Assembly (NCBI GenBank): GCA_016704445.1
Contig: JADJAE010000025.1
Location: forward strand, 1 to 64,000
Source of the DNA: Deltaproteobacteria bacterium
GTDB taxonomy: Bacteria > Myxococcota_A > Polyangia > Polyangiales > Ga0077539
DNA: 64,000 nucleotides
Direction of reading: 5' to 3'
The notes under the pieces are model-generated. The model did no database searches and was not told the origin of the DNA. It saw only the letters and a list, made by a program, of their open reading frames with translations. Of the stretch, positions 58,480-64,000 are shown one piece after another. The position numbers and the translations under genes were made by a program. Each line of letters begins with the position of its first letter. Positions within the stretch are counted from its first letter, which is position 1.

Positions 58480-60814
58480 CTACGATCCAGCCTCGGGTCG
58501 GACGCCGAGTTGCCACAGGACGAACAGGTTCGGCTCCCGTTGCGCGATGCCCCCCAGCCAGTGCATCGACGCGCGCTCTCGACGTCGCAACCGCTTGAAC
58601 TTCCGCTGCGCCCAGGCGGCCAGGGCCTTGTTGAGATGTCGCAGGGTCTGAACACACTTCGAGCGGTAGAACCGACCGTAGTAGTTCATCCAGCCCCGCA
58701 CCGACGGGTTGACGAGGTTCGCGAGATCTTCCAGACGCTGGTTGTTTCTGGAGGACGCCATCCGCCACGCGCGGATGGTGGCTCGGATCCTCGTGGCGGC
58801 CTTGGTGCTCATCGCGGGGAGAAAGCTCACGAAGAACTTCCCCGCGCGATTCTTCGCGCGTCGAGGTTGGAAGGTGTAGCCGAGGAAGTCGAACGCCACC
58901 CGTTCGTACACACCCCGGCGGTCGGCGTCCTTGCAGTACACGATCTGGGTCTTCGTCGGATGAAGCTCCAGCCCGCACTGTGTGAACCGACCCCGGATGG
59001 CCTCCAGGACCGACTGAGCCTGCCGCTCGCTCCGACAGTGGACGATGGCATCGTCCGCATAACGCTCGAACTGGACCCCGGGGAATTCCCGCTGCATCCA
59101 GGCGTCGAACGCGTAGTGGAGAAAGAGGTTGGCCAGCAGCGGACTCCTCACGCCTCCCACGCAAGTGACAACTTGCATCGGCGCTCCCTGCCGGAGACGA
59201 ATTCGTCGGCGCCGGTCCACCCGTGGTGGGACTCGTCGGCAGCCGGAAGACGACCGTCGCCCCCTCCGGGTCGATCTCGACGCGCGCGACGAGGAGGCGG
59301 ATGAGATCGCGGCGCTCCTCCCACGAGAGCTGCTCGAGTCCTCCACGGACCCGCGCCGCGAAGTCTTCGAGACGCCCCGTGACCGCACGCAACGTCACGA
59401 TCTCCGCGAGCTGCGTCTCGGCCTGCTCCAACGCCTCCCGCGCATGCGTGAGCCGCGCCTTCAAGCGATCCGAGCGCGCCGTCAGTTCCGGCAGGTCGAG
59501 GGCACCCGCTTCGTACGCATCGAGCAGGCGGGTCAGACTCCGCTCCTGCGCGGTCACGACCTGCGCGGCAGCGTCGCGCTGAGCACGACGTTCGACCTGT
59601 ACGCGGTCGCTCTCGGCGCGGCGCACCCACTCATTCAAGACGCGCGCGGGATCTTCGAGCGTCGCCCGCACGGCGTCCCAGACGTGAGCGTCCAGCGGGT
59701 CCACGCGCATCTGCGGGTTGTGGCAGATGCGGCCGCCCGCGAAGCGGTAGGCGTCGCTGCCCACGCATCGATAGTAGGCGTAGCAGGGGCGCCCCTTGCG
59801 CGCGGCCGGCGAGACGGCCTTGCCGTAGTAGGCGTAGCCGCAGCTCGCGCAGACCACGAGTCCCTGCAGCAGGTAGCGGTGACCCCGCGCGTTGCGCGCC
59901 GAGAGCCGCTTGTTGCGTTCGAGTTGCTCGCGCGCCGCGGTGAAGACCTCGGACGTCACGAGTGCCGGGACGGGGATCGAGATCCACTGCTCGGTGGCGC
60001 GGGCGCGGGCCGCGCTCCTGGCACGTCGCGGCGTGCTGGTCTTGCTGCGGATGGGTCGCAGCAGCTGGCCGCGGGGCACCGACTCCGTCTTGCCGTAGGC
60101 CGCCTCGCCTGCGTACGCCGGGTTGCGCAGGATGCCCCAGACTGTCGAGCGGTCCCAGCGCGGCGCGCCCCGTCGCGTAGGGACGCCCGCCGTGTTGAGG
60201 TCGCGCACGAGTTGAGCGATCGACTGCTGGCGATGGACGAGGGCGTCGAACAGGCCGCGCACGACCTCCGCTTCGGCGAGCACAACCTCGTAACGCGCCG
60301 GCTCCGTGGCGGTGCGCGCGACGTAGCGGTAGCCGTAGGGCGCGCCCGACAGGGGATTGACCAGACCCTGCCGCGCGCGATGGAGCTTGCCGCGACGGTA
60401 GCGCTCCATCAGCCGTGCGCGCTCGTACTCCGCGACCATCCCCTGGACCTGCGTGAGCAGGGTCTCCTCGGCCGTCTCCCCGCGCGCGCCGAGCAGGAAC
60501 ACGACCCGCACCCCTCGGGCCGCGAACTCCTCGAGCAGCAGCACCTGATAGGCGTAGCGGCGAGCGAGACGGTCGGGGCTGTGGACGTAGATCAGGTCGA
60601 TCGCGCCCTCCGCGACCCGATCGCGCAGCCGCTCCAGGCCCGGTCGCATGAGCGTCGTGCCGCTGAACCCGTCGTCAAGGTAGAGGTCGTCGGGCGACAC
60701 CCGATGACCGTCGGCGGCAGCACGCTCCTGGAGGGCCGCGACCTGGCTGTCGATCGTGGCGCGCTGGGCCTGCTGCGCCGACGATACCCGTGCGTACAAG
60801 GCGATGGAGATCAT
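58469..60814 (-). CDS. Large serine recombinase, reading through the attachment site
   Basis: ATG 60814, overlapping the stop of the small upstream gene (ATGA). Resolvase domain: ISIALYARVSSAQQAQRATI (nucleophile Ser of RVS), YVHSPDRLARR and GETAEETLLTQVQGMVAEYE. Recombinase domain: GAPYGYRYVA ... IAQLVRDLNTAGVPTRRG ... VWGILRNPAYAGEAAYGKTE. Zinc-ribbon domain: CASCGYAYYGKAV ... YYRCVGSDAYRF ... ICHNPQM. A coiled coil and LSWEERRDLIRLLVARVEID end the normal protein near residue 515-525. No stop occurs before the att core at 59154, so the frame enters the RT gene out of phase and ends only at 58469 (781 residues). The last ~230 residues are not conserved recombinase. In the excised circle the C-terminus would differ. 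Confidence 0.85.
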   Translation of the reverse strand: MISIALYARVSSAQQAQRATIDSQVAALQERAAADGHRVSPDDLYLDDGFSGTTLMRPGLERLRDRVAEGAIDLIYVHSPDRLARRYAYQVLLLEEFAARGVRVVFLLGARGETAEETLLTQVQGMVAEYERARLMERYRRGKLHRARQGLVNPLSGAPYGYRYVARTATEPARYEVVLAEAEVVRGLFDALVHRQQSIAQLVRDLNTAGVPTRRGAPRWDRSTVWGILRNPAYAGEAAYGKTESVPRGQLLRPIRSKTSTPRRARSAARARATEQWISIPVPALVTSEVFTAAREQLERNKRLSARNARGHRYLLQGLVVCASCGYAYYGKAVSPAARKGRPCYAYYRCVGSDAYRFAGGRICHNPQMRVDPLDAHVWDAVRATLEDPARVLNEWVRRAESDRVQVERRAQRDAAAQVVTAQERSLTRLLDAYEAGALDLPELTARSDRLKARLTHAREALEQAETQLAEIVTLRAVTGRLEDFAARVRGGLEQLSWEERRDLIRLLVARVEIDPEGATVVFRLPTSPTTGGPAPTNSSPAGSADASCHLRGRREESAAGQPLSPLRVRRLDAAGIPRGPVRALCGRCHRPLSERAAGSVGPGGHPGSVHTVRAGASSDEDPDRVLQGRRPPGCVRTGGVRLPRLHLPTSTREESRGEVLRELSPRDEHQGRHEDPSHHPRVADGVLQKQPASGRSREPRQPVGAGLDELLRSVLPLEVCSDPATSQQGPGRLGAAEVQAVATSRARVDALAGGHRATGAEPVRPVATRRPTRGWIVGAG
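58480..59154 (-). pseudogene. ltrA: Group II intron 1 reverse transcriptase/maturase, C-terminal half
   Basis: From the att core: GGV-R-SPLLANLFLHYAFDAWM, FERYADDAIVHCRSERQAQS (the YADD catalytic motif), LELHPTKTQIVYCKD, FDFLGYTFQPRRAKNR, then the maturase domain to WQLGVRPEAGS, ending at TAG 58480-58482. It is the 3' part of the gene whose 5' part is at 62720-63303. The sequence 59155-62724 is inserted between them. Joining the halves at the GGCGT core gives 1254 bp, 417 residues, the normal length for this RT class. It is not translated as one protein in the present state. Confidence 0.9.
59130..59175. other. Attachment site, RT C-half side
   Basis: Core ACGCC at 59150-59154 (GGCGT on minus). 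To the left lies RT coding (CCGCTGCTGGCC on minus). To the right is element sequence including GTGACAACTTGC. The crossover must fall within the 5 shared bases. Confidence 0.75.
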
Positions 60815-60987
60815 CTCGCGGACTCCTTCCTGCGGACGTGCGCAGGGGTTGGGATCACGGGCTCGGGCGCGGCGGATCGCACCTCGCGACGCGTGATCGG
60901 CACGAGGCATTCGTACGCGTGGCGTAGGTGCTCCGCCGCGAGCCGTGTCGGCTCGTACGCCACTCGAATTCGGAGTGGACGTTCCAT
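60811..60987 (-). CDS. Small conserved-looking protein coupled to the recombinase
   Basis: 58 residues from ATG 60987 (MERPLRIRVAYEPTRLAAEH, then LRHAYECLVPITRRE); an upstream in-frame GTG at 61077 is possible. Its TGA overlaps the recombinase ATG, so the two are translated together. Basic, no Cys, no membrane segment. It may be a directionality factor or accessory protein, a guess from position only. The IS66 copy lies upstream and may have separated it from its promoter. Confidence 0.55.
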   Translation of the reverse strand: MERPLRIRVAYEPTRLAAEHLRHAYECLVPITRREVRSAAPEPVIPTPAHVRRKESAR

Positions 60988-61108
60988 GAGAAGCGCGTGG
61001 TACCCGGGGAGCGACCCGTCCAGCACCCGCGCGTTGCGGCCCGCGACGCCGGGCTCACGGGTCCCTCCGTCGGCCATCCCGCTGGCTCGCGCGCAGAGAA
61101 GCCCGAGT

Positions 61109-62663
61109 GTAACCGTTCAGGGGGTTGCCAGGAGCTCTCTGCTCGTCTAGCGATCGCGGGGTGACGACGTGGCGCGACAGGTTGCCGCTGGTGAGCGCCG
61201 AGGAACTGGCAGGCCTGCCGCCGTCTGTCCGTGCTCGACTGGAGACGCTCGAACACCTGCTGGACCTGACCCTCGCTCACGTCGAAGAGCTCAATCGTCT
61301 GCGTGGACTGCTGGAGGAGCGGGTTGCGCGACTGGAGGAGCGAGTCGGCACCAACTCGTCGAACTCCTCGAAGCCGCCGAGCAGCAACGGACCGAGCGCC
61401 CCGCCGGCCTCCAGACCCGGACCGAGTGGGCGGCCGAAGGGCGGGCAGAAGGGCCACAAGGGGCACCGCCGCGAGCTGCTGTCGCCCGAGAAGGTGGACA
61501 CGGTCGTCCCCCTGCAAGCCGGTCGCGTGCGGGGACTGTGGGCACGCCCTGGAGGGCGACGACCCGGAGCCGTTGCGACACCAGGTGATCGAGCTCCCCG
61601 AGAAGCTCGCCCATGTCACCGAGTTCCAGATCCACGCGCTGACCTGCGCCTGCTGCGGCTCCTCGACGCGGGGCGCGCTGCCGCCCGAGGCGCCCACGAC
61701 GATGCTCGGGCCACGAGGGCAAGCACTGCTCGGAGCGTTGGTGGGTCAGTTCAAGATGAGCCACCGCGACGTGGTGATGTTCTTCACCACGGTGCTCGGC
61801 GTCACGATGTCGGCCGGGACCGTCGCCCGCATGCTCTTCCGCGTCTCCGAAGCCGTCGCCGCGTCCGTCGAGGCGGCCAAGGTCGCCGCGCGCCAGCAGG
61901 CGGTGGCGCATGCGGACGAGACGAGCTGGCGTCGCGGTCGTCGCAAGGGCTGGCTGTGGGTGATGGCAACCGCCGTCGCGACCTTCTTCGAGGTGGCCGC
62001 CGATCGCGGGGGCGAGTCGGCCGCGCAGCTCGTGATCGAGTTCAAGGGGCATCCTCGTGGTCGATCGTTGGAGCGCGTACGACGTGCTCGGCGTGAAGGC
62101 CTGGCAGTACTGCTGGGCGCACCTGAAGCGCGATTGGGAGAAGTTCCGGCTGCGCGGCGGGGTCGACGCGGACCTCGCCGAACGACTGGCCCGCGAGACC
62201 GATCGACTGTTCGACTGGTGGCACTGGGTGAAGCAGGGCCGGCGCGATCGTGCGTGGTTGCAGCGCTCGGTGGCGCGCCTGAAACGCACGTTCCGACGCC
62301 TGCTCGAAGAAGGGGTCGAGACGGCCTCGTCGAAGACCCGTGGGACGTGCGGCGAGCTGCTGGCGACGTTCGAGCGGATGTGGACCTTCGTCGATCACGA
62401 GGGCGTGCCGCCGACGAACAACTTCGCCGAGCAGCAGATCCGCCATGGCGTCATCTGGCGCAAGACGAGCTATGGCAGCGATAGCCCACGGGGTGCCTGT
62501 TTGCAGGGCGGATTCTCACGGTGGTCGCGACGTGTCGTCAGCATGCGCGCAGCGTGTTTGCCTTCCTGTGCGACGCCGTCATCTCGACGCTACGCGGTCT
62601 CGCGGCGCCCTCGCTCATTCCCCTCGAGCTCCTGTCCAATGGAGTTGGGGGCTGAACGGTTAC
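61109..62663 (+). mobile_element. IS66-family insertion sequence, copy 2 (1555 bp)
   Basis: Same ends as copy 1 (GTAACCGTTCAG ... CTGAACGGTTAC), opposite orientation in the window. The flanks are a perfect 8-bp duplication, GCCCGAGT at 61101-61108 and 62664-62671. The sequence differs from copy 1 by single-base length changes at three homopolymers: C-run near 61505-61511 (+1), G-run near 62045-62049 (+1) and G-run near 62490-62494 (-1). It lies inside the serine-recombinase element, so it is the youngest layer of the nest. Confidence 0.92.
61125..62655 (+). pseudogene. IS66-family transposase, copy 2, three frame breaks
   Basis: Same protein as 27159-28652, but read in three frames. The first part runs to ...VDTVVP (61.5 kb). 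The zinc-finger and first-Asp part (CKPVACGDCGH ... HADETSWRRG ... LVIEFKG) is in the next frame to about 62045. VVDRWSAYDV ... NNFAEQQIR continues in a third frame to about 62490, and the C-terminus is shifted again. All breaks sit in C or G runs of 4-5. Either the copy is dead or the three lengths are base-calling errors; the otherwise identical copy 1 favours the latter. Confidence 0.85.
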
Positions 62664-62699
62664 GCCCGAGTTACGCGGCCCCGCCACGTGAAGTTATCA

Positions 62700-62745
62700 A
62701 TAGCGTTTGTAGCGTGACGACGCCGCCCTGCGGCGTGCCCTTCGT
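62700..62745. other. Attachment site, RT N-half side
   Basis: Core ACGCC at 62720-62724. To the right lies RT coding for G-T-P-Q-G-G. To the left is element sequence TAGCGTTTGTAGCGTGACG. Together with 59130-59175 it defines both ends of the element to within 5 bp. Confidence 0.75.
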
Positions 62746-63303
62746 CCGTGCTTCCAGGGATCCGTCCGCGCGCTGCATGGGGGCACGCAGCCACCGTGCA
62801 AGGTACAGCCGGACCCATGGCAGATCGGTGTGGTGCGCTACCGCGCGCTCTGCCAGATCATGCGGAATGGCATCAAAGAAATTCTTGATGTCCAGATCGA
62901 TGACCCAGTCGGCGCGCCAGCACCGCGCTCGCGCAGTCGCCACCGCATCGAGCGCAGACTTCCCGCGGCGATAGCCATAGGAGTCGGGGTGGAGCACGGG
63001 CTCCACCAGTGGCTCCAGGACCTTCGCCACGACCGTCTGCGCCACGCGATCCGCAACCGTGGGGATGCCCAGTGCGCGTGTGCCGCCGCTCCCCTTCGGA
63101 ATCTCGACGCGCCGCACGGGCGGTGGGAAGTACGAGCCGGACGACATTCGATTCCAGATCTTGTAGAGGTTGCCCTTCAGATCTTTCTCGAACGCCGCCA
63201 GGGTCTCGCCGTCCACGCCGGCCGCACCGCGGTTCGCCTTCACCCGCTGGTACGCATCCCAGACGAGTTGCTTCGGAATCTCGTAAGGCTTTGCCTCAGG
63301 CAC
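62720..63303 (-). pseudogene. ltrA: Group II intron 1 reverse transcriptase/maturase, N-terminal half
   Basis: GTG 63303 with GAGGGGAGGAG just upstream. The sequence contains KPYEIPKQLVWDAYQRVKAN, NLYKIWNRMSSGSYFPPPVR, RALGIPTVADRVAQTVVAKV, DSYGYRRGKSALDAV, VIDLDIKNFFDAIPHDL and GTPQGGV (RT0 to RT4). Coding ends at the att core (62720-62724); beyond it the frame runs on for ~18 nonsense residues. The C-half is at 58480-59154. RT/maturases reverse transcribe the intron and help splicing. Here the gene is split by the recombinase element, so activity would depend on excision. Confidence 0.9.
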
Positions 63304-63480
63304 GGGCTCCTCCCCTCGCGGGTTGACCCCTGCCCTCGGCCAGATCGTCGGGCCCCTTCGCTCCGCCCGCATTACTGAGCGTGGTCACGCTTCTTGATGG
63401 TGATTCGATCACGCTCTTTGATGGGATTGCGGCGAGCGTGTGAGCACGACCGACGGCGCCGGTTCGTTGCGTGGTCGCCG
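63304..63480 (-). other. Remnant of the 5' part of group II intron 1
   Basis: 177 bp between the RT start and the stop of the small gene upstream. GGCAGGGGTCAACCCGCGAG close to the RT start looks like the usual pre-ORF domain IV region. The ~500 bp needed for domains I-III is not there, so the intron is 5'-truncated or chimeric. No gene seen. Confidence 0.5.
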
Positions 63481-63804
63481 TCAGAAAGGGAGGTCGTCGT
63501 TCGGCAGGTCGGCGGTGCGCTCGCGCTGGCGGTCGAGGAGGTGCGCATATCGCACCAGCTCTCGTCGTAGCGCGTGACCGTGCCCGAGGATCCGGTGGGC
63601 GACTCGGAGGCAGGGGATCTGCGCCCGCTCGGGCATCGCGGACCACCCATCGTCGAGCATCTCGGGGTTGGCCGCGATCAGCGCGAGGAGGGTGACGTCG
63701 AGCACGGCGCGCAGGGCCTCGACGGTGGCCCGCTCGGGCGTCTCGGCGAGCATCTCCGGGGTCAGCCGTGTCTCGATCTCGCGCGGGTGCCGCGGGTGGT
63801 TCAC
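63481..63804 (-). CDS. Small protein following an ExeA-like ATPase gene
   Basis: 107 residues, GTG overlapping the upstream stop as GTGA. Sequence RLTPEMLAETPERATVEALRAVLDVTLLALIAANPEML then LRVAHRILGHGHALRRELVRYAHLLDRQRE: all helical, no Cys, acidic in the middle. Coupling to the AAA ATPase suggests it is part of the same transposition module. I do not recognise the family. Confidence 0.6.
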   Translation of the reverse strand: MNHPRHPREIETRLTPEMLAETPERATVEALRAVLDVTLLALIAANPEMLDDGWSAMPERAQIPCLRVAHRILGHGHALRRELVRYAHLLDRQRERTADLPNDDLPF

Positions 63805-63998
63805 CGTCGCGCCGCCTTCCCCGTGGGTGCCGCCGTCCGTCGCGCCGCGGGCGGGGCGAAGACCTCCAGGTACAGCCTCTCGTCGAGCGTCGTCTGCTCC
63901 CGGGCGACAGCGGCGTCGAGCAGCTCGGCGGCCATCGTGAGCAGCACGCGGTAGTTGCCCGCCGCGTGTTCACAGAGCGTGTCGAGCAGCTGCGGTGT
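63801..63998 (-). CDS. ExeA/TniB-like AAA ATPase, C-terminal end (partial, runs off the window)
   Basis: The last 65 residues are visible: TPQLLDTLCEHAAGNYRVLL, TMAAELLDAAVAREQTTLDE, RLYLEVFAPP. This strongly resembles the C-terminal lid of ExeA-type AAA ATPases (LCEHAxGNYRxLMxMxxELLxxAxxRExxxLDExLYLExF), which act with Mu/Tn7-like DDE transposases. The Walker motifs lie outside the window. It probably belongs to a transposon whose right part was invaded by the introns. Confidence 0.7.
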   Translation of the reverse strand, partial: TPQLLDTLCEHAAGNYRVLLTMAAELLDAAVAREQTTLDERLYLEVFAPPAARRTAAPTGKAARR

Positions 63999-64000
63999 CG

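Larger units (their letters stand above)
59150..62724 (-). mobile_element. Serine-recombinase element inserted in a group II intron RT gene
   Basis: The element is flanked by two copies of the same 5-bp core, ACGCC on the plus strand (GGCGT on the minus), at 59150-59154 and 62720-62724. It carries a 58-residue gene and a large serine recombinase, and has itself received IS66 copy 2 (61109-62663 plus an 8-bp duplication). Without the IS it is about 2.0 kb. The joined element ends show partial dyad symmetry around the core (TTGCGTGGGA and, on the other side, TAGCGTGACG), as expected of an attP site. The joined flanks read GGCGGCGTGAGGAGTCCG, i.e. the G-G-V-R-S-P codons of the RT. Confidence 0.82.

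Noticed and set aside
59129..61150. 673-codon plus-strand frame opposite the recombinase
   Set aside because: Antisense of a well-conserved serine recombinase with RVS, zinc ribbon and coiled coil.
1..64000. tRNA, rRNA, riboswitch, oriC
   Set aside because: Scanned by eye for conserved tRNA arms and rRNA stretches; nothing convincing found. Weak riboswitches could be missed without a covariance search.

Overview
The window looks like a piece of a large, very GC-rich myxobacterial (Myxococcota, Polyangiales/Sandaracinaceae-like) genome. This is inferred from composition and gene style: MopE-type ExCxxxDxxCxGxxD motifs, RCC1, FG-GAP and Stig1-like repeats in secreted proteins and lipoproteins, Asp-rich linkers behind lipoboxes, TPR-fused membrane glycosyltransferases and a Ser/Thr kinase-like protein. 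No marker gene fixes the species. No tRNA, rRNA or CRISPR array was seen.

Region 1 (1-19.3 kb, plus strand): one giant secreted Cys-rich protein gene entering from the left edge and ending at 18252, translationally coupled to a Stig1-like lipoprotein. The giant protein combines MopE motifs, a seven-repeat RCC1 propeller, three fibrinogen-like domains, a PA14-like domain, a NIDO-like domain, two PPC-like domains and a tandem array of about 79 units of 32 residues. The array's cysteine spacing matches the ADAM/snake-venom disintegrin core. As given, the sequence has about eight or more frame breaks in this gene, most probably sequencing or assembly indels.

Region 2 (19.3-20.0 kb): tatA and a transposase remnant.

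Region 3 (20-55.4 kb): a cluster of about eleven polytopic membrane proteins. They include GT39-like/TPR fusions, AftB-like GT-C proteins, GT87/DUF2029 proteins and a TMTC-like protein. Interspersed are a tandem DsbA-like protein, a pseudokinase, a SUMF1-type lipoprotein, Cys-rich lipoproteins and a seven-repeat FG-GAP lipoprotein. One glycosyltransferase-like gene is split by a 1554-bp IS66-family element, and removing the element plus one target duplication restores a 562-residue frame. Inferred theme: synthesis, disulfide formation and glycosylation of surface proteins or glycans.

Region 4 (55.4-64 kb, mostly minus strand): a mobile-element graveyard with precise nesting. A group II intron RT fragment (intron 2) is interrupted by a second group II intron (intron 1). 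The RT gene of intron 1 is interrupted by a ~2.0-kb serine-recombinase element, and that element carries a second copy of the same IS66 element. Excising the recombinase element between two GGCGT cores restores a 417-residue RT exactly in frame. The right edge holds the end of an ExeA/TniB-like AAA ATPase gene and a small partner gene.

The two IS66 copies differ by three homopolymer-length changes, and several other genes carry single-base slips. Unpolished long-read error is therefore the simplest explanation for much of the apparent gene breakage.
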